Positions 1 through 7,505 of a stretch of DNA of 37,183 nucleotides are shown one piece after another. The notes beneath the pieces are model-generated. The model made no database searches and was not told where the DNA came from. It worked only from the letters and a program-made list of their open reading frames with translations. Position numbers and translations under genes: made by a program. The stretch covers positions 1 through 37,183 of IMG/VR virus record IMGVR_UViG_3300009059_000030; one strand, given 5' to 3'. Origin of the DNA: a virus. Position 1 is the stretch's first letter. Every line of letters starts with the position of its first letter.

Positions 1-128
1 ATAACTATAAATTCGCAATTTTCACTATTATTAATTGCTTTTAGCAAACTAGAAAACGATTTTTCAAAAAAATCTAACCTATCACATGTAATAAGACCAA
101 TGCCTATTTTGTTATTTTTTGTTTGCAT
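1..128 (-). CDS. Glycosyltransferase-like protein, N-terminal fragment (runs off left edge)
   Basis: Reading the minus strand from an ATG at 126-128 gives about 42 codons, open to the window edge, beginning MQTKNNKIGIGLITCDR. The IGIGLIT..R pattern followed by a helix is the usual opening of a GT-A fold family 2 glycosyltransferase, where the first beta strand holds the nucleotide-sugar pocket. The same opening (IGIGIID) starts the next gene upstream, so the two look like tandem paralogs. Its start overlaps the 3' end of that gene by 17 nt, indicating co-transcription. Only the N-terminus is visible, so neither catalytic residues nor substrate can be judged. The reading frame is clear; the family call is moderate. 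Confidence 0.6.
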   Translation of the reverse strand, partial: MQTKNNKIGIGLITCDRLDFFEKSFSSLLKAINNSENCEFIV

Positions 129-882
129 ATTGTTTTTGTAAAGTATCCATAAATTCCAGTAACTCATCTTGAGTTACCCCGACTGGATCATTTTGTGATG
201 GTATATATTTGTGTTGATGATAAAAATAAGCAAAAGATAATTGTAATGATTTTTCGAGTTTATCGTTTTTGACATCCACATCTTGGAAGTTTATTTTTTC
301 TATTTGAGTTGAGGACTCTTCAATATCATTTTGAGAAATGGTTGGGTTATAATGGTTGGGAGGATATACCTTTTCCTTTCTCAATTTTATTATGTATTCC
401 AATACGTCTAAATTTTTACTATTAAAATATCTTTCATCAAAAAATTTAAAGTTTTTAACAATACCGGAATATAAAAAGATAAAATTTGTATTTAAATTTG
501 GACTTAAATTTAGTTCCAAATTATTAGAATCGTCTTCTAATGTTATATTATTATTACCCGGTCCTGTTATAAACCATGTACCAAAGGTATTTGCCAAGTT
601 TATGGTTTTATTAAAAATATCTGAATTTTTGATTGTTACGTTTGAATTAATAATAAAATAGTACTTAAACCCCATTATTCGTAATTGGGTTAATACATAA
701 TTTCTTAATGTAGCAAAGGAAACTTCTGTTGTGTAATGTTTATTTGATTTCGATGTTTTTTTCTTATTGCAAACAACCACAACATTGTCTTTCAATTCAT
801 CAGGAATTGAATTCAAACAATTTTGTAAGTCTAAATCTGAATATACATCTATTATGCCTATACCAATGTCTTTGTTTGTCAT
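112..882 (-). CDS. Glycosyltransferase-like protein lacking a clear DxD motif
   Basis: A 256-residue protein whose N-terminus (IGIGIIDVYSDL, then an NSIPDEL segment) resembles a GT-A family 2 glycosyltransferase. The strand that normally ends in the metal-binding DxD reads YYFIINSNVTI near residue 80, so both acidic positions are replaced by Asn. A later FDERYF segment resembles the FDE element of such enzymes. The C-terminal 50 residues form a helical, charged tail (YFYHQHKYIPSQ). The gene overlaps gp47 upstream by an ATGA junction and the partial paralog downstream by 17 nt, so it sits at the distal end of the recombination operon. It could be a divergent enzyme or a non-catalytic paralog that binds sugar. 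In T4-like phages such enzymes modify DNA or surface glycans; no substrate is evident here. Confidence 0.55.
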   Translation of the reverse strand: MTNKDIGIGIIDVYSDLDLQNCLNSIPDELKDNVVVVCNKKKTSKSNKHYTTEVSFATLRNYVLTQLRIMGFKYYFIINSNVTIKNSDIFNKTINLANTFGTWFITGPGNNNITLEDDSNNLELNLSPNLNTNFIFLYSGIVKNFKFFDERYFNSKNLDVLEYIIKLRKEKVYPPNHYNPTISQNDIEESSTQIEKINFQDVDVKNDKLEKSLQLSFAYFYHQHKYIPSQNDPVGVTQDELLEFMDTLQKQYANKK

Positions 883-1925
883 ATTTTGTTAATGCTGTAA
901 ATTTCTTTAATGTAATCTGTTAATTCTTTTTTGTTTTTTATATCGATATTGTTGATATAACTTTCAATGTCATCCATTATGTTAACATATTCTAATTTTT
1001 TTTCCACTTGATCTGTGTTTATTTTAATATCAGGTTCTTTATAATCCAACCTAAAATTGACAGGTAAATGTTTTTGTATTTTAGAACTGAGTATTGTTAA
1101 TTTATCAGAATCAATATGTGAATCGACCACCAAACTTATGTGATTTTTAGCAATTTTATTCTTTAATTCATCATCAGTATCTTCTCCTGTTAATATTTTA
1201 TTTACAGATAATTTAAAATATTTTGGTGATATATCATTTTCTATAAATTCAAACTCATTTTTATCAATATCGTAGATATATACACCTCTGTCGTCTAATG
1301 TATCTCCAAAGTTTTGTTGATAAGGACTACCCAAATACATTATTTCGCCATTATCGTATTTTCTGTGATCTTTTTTGTGAAAATGACCAGACACGATGGT
1401 TTTTGCTTTTTTAAAAAGATCGTTTGAACTCATACCGTGTTCACACACCTTATAAGTGTTCATATAAAAAGAAACAATTTCAAAATGACCAAAACATACG
1501 TCAGAGTTTGGAATATCTTCAAATTTAGTACCCCATGGAACCAAAACTCCCTTTTTATTTCCCAGTTTAATCTCTTTTGGTTCTTTATCTATTATTTTTA
1601 TATTAGACCAACCATCTAAAAGAGATATAGAGTTTACTAAACTATGATCTTTATAAAAACTATCATGATTACCGGCTAATATATAGATTTGAAAGTCTTT
1701 AAAACAATCAAAGAATTTTTTTGCGGTGTCTAATGTTGCTACCGATATTTCAGATCTATTATGAAATACATCACCACATATAACAATATCATTAATGCCT
1801 TTTTCTAAAAATTTTTTAGAACACCAGTCTGCAAACTCTAGTACTATGTTGTGCCAAACTATACTATCTTGGTTTAATCCTATGTGTATATCTGTGAAAA
1901 GTCCAATTTTACTATCTTTGATCAT
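879..1925 (-). CDS. 47: Recombination endonuclease subunit gp47 (Mre11/SbcD family)
   Basis: A 348-residue calcineurin-type metallophosphoesterase. The Mre11 signature motifs appear in order: D12-x-H14 in FTDIHIG, G51-D52 in ICGDVFHNR, G85-N-H-D88 in LAGNHD, and a late GHFHKKD with two metal-binding histidines. T4 gp47 is 339 residues, so the length fits. With the SMC-like ATPase gp46 it resects DNA ends for recombination-dependent replication; gp46 is not in this window. The gene overlaps gp55 by 14 nt and the downstream glycosyltransferase by 4 nt, placing it in one operon with UvsY, UvsW and gp55. No Shine-Dalgarno precedes the ATG. The assignment is firm. Confidence 0.93.
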   Translation of the reverse strand: MIKDSKIGLFTDIHIGLNQDSIVWHNIVLEFADWCSKKFLEKGINDIVICGDVFHNRSEISVATLDTAKKFFDCFKDFQIYILAGNHDSFYKDHSLVNSISLLDGWSNIKIIDKEPKEIKLGNKKGVLVPWGTKFEDIPNSDVCFGHFEIVSFYMNTYKVCEHGMSSNDLFKKAKTIVSGHFHKKDHRKYDNGEIMYLGSPYQQNFGDTLDDRGVYIYDIDKNEFEFIENDISPKYFKLSVNKILTGEDTDDELKNKIAKNHISLVVDSHIDSDKLTILSSKIQKHLPVNFRLDYKEPDIKINTDQVEKKLEYVNIMDDIESYINNIDIKNKKELTDYIKEIYSINKI

Positions 1926-2535
1926 TACTATATAAATTTTTATTATTTTTGTAAACGTTTTGATTTTCTGCTATTAAAGACAATTCTTCTTGGTATTTCA
2001 AATGAGTTTCATTCAAATGTTTTTCTTTTTTAATTCTATTTCTAAATGCATTAAATGCTATTCGAGTAAAATACGAAAAAGGATTTGTTCCCTTTACTCT
2101 ATCATACTTTTTTGACATTAGTGCTTTAAACATTCTAATTAATGCATCCCCAACCATATCTTCTCTGTAAGTGTAATTAATAAAGTTAGATGCATAGCTC
2201 AATTTGTGAGCAATTTTATTCACCATATCCGCTAAATTGTCACTCAATACACCACTATCATAATAGTGCATTATTTCTTCATCGAATTTTTTAGGCTCAA
2301 CATAAAAATCTTCTTTTTTTGCCCCGTTCTTTTTTCTTTTTTTGGGCATTGCATCATCGAGTGCGATTAAATCTTCTTCTATATCAGCTATTCCGTCTAC
2401 ATTGGCATATATGTCATCATCGTCATCGTCTAATAATGATTCTGTTACATTATTATCATCAGACATGACATCATCGATATCGTCATCGACCAAATCGTCA
2501 ATTAAATCTTCGTTATTGTATATTTTTTTCTTCAT
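1912..2535 (-). CDS. 55: Late-transcription sigma factor gp55, with acidic N-terminal extension
   Basis: A 207-residue protein whose residues from about 85 to 180 match the sigma-70 region 2-like core of T4 gp55. Key segments are YREDMVGDALIRMFKAL and NPFSYFTRIAFNAFRNRIKKEK, the latter being the family hallmark. gp55 directs host RNA polymerase to TATAAATA-type late promoters, many of which are visible in this window. Unusually, residues 1-60 are dominated by Asp and Glu, including a run of six Asp, followed by a basic patch (KKRKKNG). T4 gp55 (185 aa) has no such extension. T4 gp55 ends with a clamp-binding tail (SLDFLYEAND); here the end is NKNLYSNDQR, only faintly similar. It overlaps UvsW by 23 nt and gp47 by 14 nt. 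Confidence 0.88.
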   Translation of the reverse strand: MKKKIYNNEDLIDDLVDDDIDDVMSDDNNVTESLLDDDDDDIYANVDGIADIEEDLIALDDAMPKKRKKNGAKKEDFYVEPKKFDEEIMHYYDSGVLSDNLADMVNKIAHKLSYASNFINYTYREDMVGDALIRMFKALMSKKYDRVKGTNPFSYFTRIAFNAFRNRIKKEKHLNETHLKYQEELSLIAENQNVYKNNKNLYSNDQR

Positions 2536-3934
2536 ATTTAAATTTTTCTGTATCGTAAAGTTTTTTTCGTTCTTTTAAATGCGTTTTTCCATACTTGGTA
2601 TTATCTGATATATCAAATATATTAGCCATTGTTTTGGTTGGGTGTAACCTAAGTGCTCTACCAATAGATTGCATTATTTTTATCTTGGCTTTTCCGGCTG
2701 ATGCAAAAATTATATTATGTAAATTCGGTATATTAATACCGGTACTAAATATTTTAGATATTGCTACTACTATTATATCATTTTTTTCATTCATTAATGA
2801 TCTAATATTTTCACGTTCTTCCATTTCTGTTGAACCTCTGATAAAATAGAAAGGTTTTTTCGTAATTTGTTCTAGTTTAGATACGATATTAATACCATGA
2901 TCGATTCTATCGACCATTATTATAGTATTGTTTTGTAATTTATTAGCCAAATTACATATTATTTCATTCCTTCTATTGTTTTGCAGTAAAAAATCCATTT
3001 CGGATTGATATGCTTCTGCTGGTTTACTAAAATTTAAAGTTATTTTTGGTATATTCCTATGAATAACATTCAAAATTATTATTTTAAAATTAGATATAAA
3101 TTTCTTATTCTTTAAATCTTCGGTTTTTTCTTGATATACGATGGGACCCAACTTTCCAATAATATTCCACTCATCTATAATGGTTGAGGGCATGGTTCCC
3201 GTGAAACCGAATTTAAAAGGAGTTTTAATAAATTTAAAAACACTGTTAATCTCATTATTTTTCTTAATGCAATGACATTCATCAACCATTAATATTTTAA
3301 CATCATCTAAAATAGATAGATCGGTTTTATCGGATAAAAGAATTTGGGTTCCTGCTATAATAGTTGTTGCATCTGGATCTGGTTTGTTGTCACCCGACCA
3401 TTTGGTTACCTTTGTCATTCCATATGATATGAAATCAGCACAAGTTTGTTCCACCAACTGTATGGTTGGTACCGTAACCAACACTAATGCATTTTCGTTT
3501 TTTAAATTCTCTCTCAAAGACTCTATTAATCCTGCCATAATGAGAGTTTTACCACCAGCAGTTGGTATTATCACAACCCCATTACCTTTTTTCAAAGCCT
3601 TTTCGATAGATGTCTCTTGGTGCGACCGATATGTTAGGTCGAATCTTTTTATAATGGGTGAATCAAACCCTAAATTTTTTAATTGTTCAATCTCAACATC
3701 CAATTCCACCTGTATTTGATTTGCTTGTAAAAAAGCAAGAACATTATCTAATAAACCAGAATCACACTTACCTGATGGTGTAATTGCATAGACCCTGGGT
3801 TGAGAAAACCTAGAATTTCTTCTAAATGCTGGATTTGGAGCAGAAAACCTATCACGTATTCGGTTTAATACAGAACTATCACAATTTAATTGTAATTGTT
3901 GTTTTGTTTTATTGGAATACTCGATTTTAACCAT
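2513..3934 (-). CDS. uvsW: Recombination helicase UvsW (SF2)
   Basis: A 473-residue superfamily 2 helicase. Visible motifs are Q-like FDLTYRSHQ (about residue 98), Walker A PTAGGKT (124-130), DECH (218-221), FTGTMP (motif III) and QSIGRALRLHP (motif VI). The N-terminal 90 residues form the small double-stranded-DNA-binding region typical of UvsW rather than a bacterial RecG or RecQ. In T4, UvsW branch-migrates recombination intermediates and unwinds R-loops, switching the phage from origin-dependent to recombination-dependent replication. It lies one base after UvsY and overlaps gp55 by 23 nt. T4 also keeps uvsW and uvsY side by side, which strengthens both calls. Confidence 0.92.
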   Translation of the reverse strand: MVKIEYSNKTKQQLQLNCDSSVLNRIRDRFSAPNPAFRRNSRFSQPRVYAITPSGKCDSGLLDNVLAFLQANQIQVELDVEIEQLKNLGFDSPIIKRFDLTYRSHQETSIEKALKKGNGVVIIPTAGGKTLIMAGLIESLRENLKNENALVLVTVPTIQLVEQTCADFISYGMTKVTKWSGDNKPDPDATTIIAGTQILLSDKTDLSILDDVKILMVDECHCIKKNNEINSVFKFIKTPFKFGFTGTMPSTIIDEWNIIGKLGPIVYQEKTEDLKNKKFISNFKIIILNVIHRNIPKITLNFSKPAEAYQSEMDFLLQNNRRNEIICNLANKLQNNTIIMVDRIDHGINIVSKLEQITKKPFYFIRGSTEMEERENIRSLMNEKNDIIVVAISKIFSTGINIPNLHNIIFASAGKAKIKIMQSIGRALRLHPTKTMANIFDISDNTKYGKTHLKERKKLYDTEKFKYEEKNIQ

Positions 3935-3935
3935 A

Positions 3936-4334
3936 TTATGTTGTTTCGAGTTTTTCCAAATCTACGGCATTTTTGATATCGTAAGTTAATGATCTACATA
4001 TATTTTCAACCTTTTCAAGATATTCAATGATAATTTCGGTTTCTTTTATTTGTTCATCTATTTTTAATATAGAATCCGAACTTTCTATTTTTCTATCTAA
4101 TGCTGCTTTTGGTAAATTGGAAGGTATTCCACTATCTTGTAATGTTTTTAAAACATCTGCTTTTAAATGTTTTTTCTTAGTCTCTAAACTACTTTTAAGT
4201 CTCTTTTGATCTATTAGTCTAGCCACCCACTTATGTTTAATAGCAGGAAGCATTAATTGCTTCTCTAATAGATTAATTCTATCTAAAACTAGATCAGAAT
4301 TAATCTCATGTTTAATTTTTTCAAAAAAATCCAT
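3936..4334 (-). CDS. uvsY: Probable recombination mediator UvsY
   Basis: A 132-residue, highly charged helical protein with no recognisable catalytic motif. T4 UvsY is 137 residues and likewise a helical, Lys-rich hexamer that loads UvsX on gp32-covered ssDNA. The overall plan matches: an acidic N-terminal helix (FFEKIKHEINSDLVLD), a basic central helix (KRLKSSLETKKKHLK) and a C-terminal helix ending in Asp and Glu. The immediate UvsW neighbour (1-nt spacing) is the same as in T4. It is the first gene of the minus-strand operon and diverges from the gene at 4363. The identification rests on size, composition and synteny more than on sequence identity. Confidence 0.65.
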   Translation of the reverse strand: MDFFEKIKHEINSDLVLDRINLLEKQLMLPAIKHKWVARLIDQKRLKSSLETKKKHLKADVLKTLQDSGIPSNLPKAALDRKIESSDSILKIDEQIKETEIIIEYLEKVENICRSLTYDIKNAVDLEKLETT

Positions 4335-4343
4335 AAGTTATAT

Positions 4344-4351
4344 AATAAATA
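4344..4351 (+). promoter_or_regulatory. Late-promoter-like octamer (AATAAATA)
   Basis: It matches the NNTAAATA late-promoter pattern and lies 11 nt before the ATG at 4363. The predicted leader is about 6 nt. Confidence 0.45.
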
Positions 4352-4362
4352 GATTATATACT

Positions 4363-4587
4363 ATGATTAATAAATATCAAGAGCTTGTAAAAAAATTGTT
4401 AGAAAATAATTCAGTGTCTAATGTTATGGGTACTGCGCAAACATCTGTATACAATTCAAATGATCCAGTAAGTAAAGATACATACGAAAAAGGATATAAT
4501 ATAAAACCAACTTTATTAGGTTCTAAAGTTATAAAAAGAAAATTTCCAGAACTATTAACTAAAAAAACAAAAAAAAATAAAAAATGA
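4363..4587 (+). CDS. Small basic protein with a T4 internal-protein-like leader
   Basis: A 74-residue protein of unrecognised family. The N-terminus MINKYQELVKKLLE is an amphipathic helix ending in L12-L13-E14 followed by Asn. That is the form of the T4 capsid-targeting sequence, cleaved by gp21 after [L/I]-x-E. The C-terminus is very basic (LTKKTKKNKK), as expected for a DNA-associated internal head protein. A late-type octamer lies 11 nt upstream, and the gene shares an ATGA overlap with the nuclease-like gene that follows. The reading frame is sound; a role as a packaged internal protein is inference. Confidence 0.7.
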   Translation: MINKYQELVKKLLENNSVSNVMGTAQTSVYNSNDPVSKDTYEKGYNIKPTLLGSKVIKRKFPELLTKKTKKNKK

Positions 4588-5024
4588 TAGATTCTGGACA
4601 TTGGATATTAAGCGAAGGGGTAGTAATAGACGAAACAACATTTGGTTTTTTATATGAAATAACAAATAATATAAACAACAAAAAATATATAGGAAAAAAA
4701 CAATGCATATCCAGAATTAAAAGGAAACCCTTAAAAGGTAAAACTAGAAACCGAATAGATTTTAAAGAATCCGATTGGAAAACATATACTAGTTCTTCAA
4801 ATGATTTAAACGAAGATATAAAAAACCTTGGAAAAGAAAATTTTACCTTTAAAATATTAAGAACATGTAATTCTAAATGGTCATTAGCTTATTTTGAAAT
4901 AAAAGAACAGATTGACAACGATGTTTTGTTGAGAAATGATTATTACAATGGCATAATTAATGTAAGAATTGGAAATGCACCAAAAATAGAGTTGGATATT
5001 TATAAAAATAAAGTAATTATATAG
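4584..5024 (+). CDS. GIY-YIG-like endonuclease domain protein
   Basis: A 146-residue protein. Residues 21-40 read GFLYEITNNINNKKYIGKKQ, where FLY and KYIG are the GIY and YIG halves of a GIY-YIG nuclease core. Further conserved-looking positions follow: W and Y in DWKTYTSSS, the GKENFTFKIL strand, a Glu in AYFEIKEQ (probable metal ligand) and a late Asn in IINVRIG. These elements occur in the order of UvrC and Seg-type nucleases. It has no obvious DNA-binding appendage and is the size of a minimal domain, so it could be a freestanding homing-type nuclease, a head-packaged nuclease or a host-DNA-degrading enzyme. Starts within the previous gene (ATGA). Confidence 0.68.
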   Translation: MIDSGHWILSEGVVIDETTFGFLYEITNNINNKKYIGKKQCISRIKRKPLKGKTRNRIDFKESDWKTYTSSSNDLNEDIKNLGKENFTFKILRTCNSKWSLAYFEIKEQIDNDVLLRNDYYNGIINVRIGNAPKIELDIYKNKVII

Positions 5025-5025
5025 T

Positions 5026-5568
5026 ATGAGTTGTATTTATTGTGATTCCAAATCTTATGGTAAAGGGTGTATTTTCTCACCTACCAACACTCATGTACAC
5101 ATGGATAACCACAGTAAATGTATTTATTGTTCATCTAAGTATGTAGGAAGCGGTTGTTTATACAATCCCTATGGAAAAAACCATGTCAAATCCCCAGAGT
5201 TCACAAACAGAATACAAGAACAAATAAAAAAATCTTCCGTTCTATCTTATTTATACGAAAAAGTTAAAACCTTATCCAATACAACCACGCTATCCCCTCT
5301 CAACAGATTTTACAAAAGACTTTCAGAGATAATTAACAATAGTGGACAACCCTTGTTGGAAGCATTTGAATTGCAAAATAAACCAACGTTTGATAACATA
5401 TCAAAACAACAGTTTATGGAAGCTATTAATGTTAAAAATAAATTAGTTGAACAATACTCCGATATTAACAATACAATCACGAAAGCAAATTTATTTTTAC
5501 CTAGCGAAATAGTGGAAGAAATTTTAATTGATGCTATTATAGATAGCTGTGATAGAACAAAAGATTAA
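5026..5568 (+). CDS. Protein with duplicated Cys/His zinc-type motifs
   Basis: A 180-residue protein of unknown function. Two near-copies of one motif occur in the first 60 residues: CIYCDSKSYGKGCIFSP followed by THVH, and CIYCSSKYVGSGCLYNP followed by KNH. Each has the form CxxC-x(n)-GxGC-x(n)-H, a plausible metal-binding knuckle. The rest is helical with no hallmark (YKRLSEIINNSGQPLLEAF). It starts 1 nt after the GIY-YIG gene and overlaps the next gene by 20 nt, so the four plus-strand genes appear to form one transcription unit. A metal-binding role is inferred from the motifs alone. Confidence 0.7.
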   Translation: MSCIYCDSKSYGKGCIFSPTNTHVHMDNHSKCIYCSSKYVGSGCLYNPYGKNHVKSPEFTNRIQEQIKKSSVLSYLYEKVKTLSNTTTLSPLNRFYKRLSEIINNSGQPLLEAFELQNKPTFDNISKQQFMEAINVKNKLVEQYSDINNTITKANLFLPSEIVEEILIDAIIDSCDRTKD

Positions 5569-6046
5569 AAATTATTTTTCATATTATTTAAAAGAAAACG
5601 TATTAGTTTTTGATATTTCTTGTTATATAGATGAACTGTCTGTTCATGTATTAGATTTTGCGTATGATTGGGATCTTTTTAAAAACGGTTTAATTAAATG
5701 TAGCGACAAGTTAATAAAAGAATTATTACAACGTAAAATAAAATCTGAATTGGAAGATTTTATAAAAGTTTCAAATGAAAACAATTGTAAAATTTTATCA
5801 TATTCATTCGATACAGCAAATGTAAAAGAATGGCATAGTTTTTACGAAGAACCAAATAAAATGACAAAAATGTGTAAAAGTATTTGTAAAAAAAATTTAC
5901 CCAATTTTGTAGAGTTTAAAACTAATAAAAAATTATTTACAAATAAAAAAGGGTCGTTTTTGAATTTTACTTGTATTATACCTTCGGGAGAAGATGAAGA
6001 ATTTTTGTTAAAAAAACTTGACAAATTAAAAAATATTAATAAGTAG
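5549..6046 (+). CDS. Hypothetical protein, GTG start
   Basis: A 165-residue open frame that I do not recognise. The GTG at 5549 is preferred because the next in-frame ATG lies deep inside, at KMTKMC, and would lose most of the protein. It begins IEQKIKNYFSYYLKENVLVF and alternates short strands with charged helices. The middle contains a cluster of Cys residues (MCKSICKK). The C-terminus is Lys-rich. It overlaps the previous gene by 20 nt and is the last gene of the plus-strand unit that starts at 4363, ending before an intergenic stretch with several regulatory-looking elements. Confidence 0.65.
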   Translation: MIEQKIKNYFSYYLKENVLVFDISCYIDELSVHVLDFAYDWDLFKNGLIKCSDKLIKELLQRKIKSELEDFIKVSNENNCKILSYSFDTANVKEWHSFYEEPNKMTKMCKSICKKNLPNFVEFKTNKKLFTNKKGSFLNFTCIIPSGEDEEFLLKKLDKLKNINK

Positions 6047-6097
6047 TTTTGGTATTTCTTTATTATTAGGTAATTTTAAATAAAATTGAAAAACCAG

Positions 6098-6125
6098 TTG
6101 ACATTTTTTTTATAGGTATTATAAT
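6098..6125 (+). promoter_or_regulatory. Consensus sigma-70 promoter (TTGACA, 16 nt, TATAAT)
   Basis: TTGACA at 6098-6103 and TATAAT at 6120-6125 match both bacterial consensus hexamers exactly, with a 16-nt spacer. No plus-strand gene begins downstream. It would read into a hairpin at 6147-6174 and then antisense to the gene at 6178-6426. Confidence 0.5.
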
Positions 6126-6127
6126 TC

Positions 6128-6135
6128 TATTTATA
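6128..6135 (-). promoter_or_regulatory. Perfect late-promoter octamer (TATAAATA) without a gene
   Basis: TATAAATA on the minus strand, matching the T4 late consensus exactly. No start codon lies at the usual short distance. It points antisense into the plus-strand gene ending at 6046. Confidence 0.4.
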
Positions 6136-6146
6136 GAGAGAATAAA

Positions 6147-6174
6147 TTAAGAATATATTAGTAATATTTCTTAA
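6147..6174. terminator. AT-rich hairpin between convergent genes
   Basis: The left arm TTAAGAATATATTA pairs with the right arm TAATATTTCTTAA over 13 bp with one bulged T. It lies 3 nt beyond the stop of the minus-strand gene at 6178 and about 100 nt beyond the plus-strand gene ending at 6046. There is no long U tract, so termination would be weak. Confidence 0.4.
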
Positions 6175-6177
6175 TAT

Positions 6178-6426
6178 TTATGAAGTCTTTTTTAAATTTA
6201 CTAATTCTTTTACCGCATCTTCAAAAGAAAAATTTTGAACCCCCATTACAGATCTTTTATTTTCCTTTGGTTCAGGTGGGCATATACTTCTCATTTTCGC
6301 AAAAACATCTTTTTCTAATTTAACTATGTTCGGATCCCTTTGTATATTTGGCATGTTTCCGCCAACCGATAAATTGGTAATAGCAGTTTTTTTTACTTGC
6401 TTTGAATATATCTCATCTAAATTCAT
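6178..6426 (-). CDS. Small hypothetical protein
   Basis: An 82-residue protein with no recognised family. It starts directly after the endolysin stop (sequence GCATAAATG), so it is translationally linked to the lysis genes. It is mixed-charge, with a central NMPNIQRDPN segment and a C-terminal amphipathic helix (FSFEDAVKELVNLKK). No signal peptide or membrane segment is visible. It may be a lysis accessory or a late structural factor; nothing in the sequence decides. Confidence 0.65.
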   Translation of the reverse strand: MNLDEIYSKQVKKTAITNLSVGGNMPNIQRDPNIVKLEKDVFAKMRSICPPEPKENKRSVMGVQNFSFEDAVKELVNLKKTS

Positions 6427-7035
6427 TTATGCGCAATTTTCTACTAAATTTGCTTCCGCGTCTCGTCTTTCTAGCAAACCATTCATATTTTTCCCTTCCC
6501 ATATCCTCTTCATTTTCCTAATTTGGGCCGCTATTGCCTTATATTCTTTATTTGGTACCAAATCCCTTATTTTGCGCATCTCCAGCCTAGACGGTCCATT
6601 TAGGCTTGTTCCTCGGTTGAATACTATGGACACTATCGCGCCGTATGCATCAGGTGAAAGTTTTTCTAACCCTGGAAAGGTTTTTTCTGCTAATGATGCG
6701 AATTTTTTCCAGGTTACATTGTTAAATATTTCAACAGCGGTTTCCCAAGTTACCGTTATTCCAGCTTGTCTTAATACTTTGGTGTATTCTTTACCGTTTT
6801 GACCGGTTTTTCCACTAGCTTTTTTTATTAAATCTAATTTGTCAGCTGGCAGAAAGTGAAATATTTTTGATAATTCTAATGGAGTATAATATGCACAATC
6901 TATACCTATTCCAATAGTTGGCCCCGATGCACCTTCTGGCCAAGTAAAACGAGAAAGATATTTTTCATAATAGATTTTACCTCCCCCAACTTCATATTTT
7001 AAAATTAATGATAATGCTTTATTTGATGGTTCCAT
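6427..7035 (-). CDS. Endolysin (phage lysozyme / pesticin-like glycosidase)
   Basis: A 202-residue muramidase-like protein. Glu15 in LILKYEVGGGK is in the place of the catalytic Glu. It is followed by GPTIGIGIDCAYY, corresponding to the GYGHT-type active-site strand of phage lysozymes, with Asp at the second position. The C-terminal NGLLERRDAEANL motif is typical of the GH24 and pesticin-like lobe. It would cleave host peptidoglycan at lysis. No signal peptide is present, so export would need a holin, and a two-helix membrane protein is encoded 9 nt upstream. It differs from T4 gene e in sequence. Confidence 0.85.
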   Translation of the reverse strand: MEPSNKALSLILKYEVGGGKIYYEKYLSRFTWPEGASGPTIGIGIDCAYYTPLELSKIFHFLPADKLDLIKKASGKTGQNGKEYTKVLRQAGITVTWETAVEIFNNVTWKKFASLAEKTFPGLEKLSPDAYGAIVSIVFNRGTSLNGPSRLEMRKIRDLVPNKEYKAIAAQIRKMKRIWEGKNMNGLLERRDAEANLVENCA

Positions 7036-7044
7036 GGTATGTGA

Positions 7045-7488
7045 TTAGTTATCAATTGAATAATCTTTTTCTTTTGTGTTTGTGGTAATAACAGTTACTT
7101 CATTTACATCTATTTCTTCTTTAGAAGATATATTTTCGCTTTTATATTCGACGATATTCGAAGAGTTCATACGATAATCTAAAACCGTTTGTACGCCCAA
7201 ATAACTTGCAATAATTACTGCTAATATTTTTATAGTTTCTGTAAAAATAGTAACAAATGCGGGTGTTAAAGTCGGATAATATGCTGTTAAAAACAAAACA
7301 CCTATACTCAGAATATAAAAAAATGTTAGTATAATAACAGAACAAAAAACAACATAGAATTTTTTAGATGACAAGAAATTAATTTTACTTAAATCTTCTT
7401 TATATTTAGGCGGAGTGTTCGGTGGATGACTTCCAGACTGTAACATCGAAGTTGCTGATTTTGCTATGTTTATTAAATTAGGCCACAT
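7045..7488 (-). CDS. Two-helix membrane protein, holin candidate
   Basis: A 147-residue protein with two hydrophobic stretches, about residues 43-70 (VVFCSVIILTFFYILSIGVL) and 79-103 (ETIKILAVIIASYLGVQTVL). They are joined by a short loop and flanked by hydrophilic ends. Its position immediately before the endolysin on the same strand, and its size, fit a class II-like holin. The 25 C-terminal residues are acidic and Ser/Thr-rich. A late-type octamer (AATAAGTA) lies 7 nt before the ATG, consistent with lysis timing. T4's own holin (gene t) has a different, single-span design. The membrane topology is clear; the holin role is inferred from context. Confidence 0.65.
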   Translation of the reverse strand: MWPNLINIAKSATSMLQSGSHPPNTPPKYKEDLSKINFLSSKKFYVVFCSVIILTFFYILSIGVLFLTAYYPTLTPAFVTIFTETIKILAVIIASYLGVQTVLDYRMNSSNIVEYKSENISSKEEIDVNEVTVITTNTKEKDYSIDN

Positions 7489-7495
7489 ATAATAA

Positions 7496-7503
7496 TACTT
7501 ATT
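7496..7503 (-). promoter_or_regulatory. Late-promoter-like octamer (AATAAGTA)
   Basis: Ends 7 nt before the ATG of the holin candidate; predicted leader about 2 nt. Confidence 0.55.
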
Positions 7504-7505
7504 CT

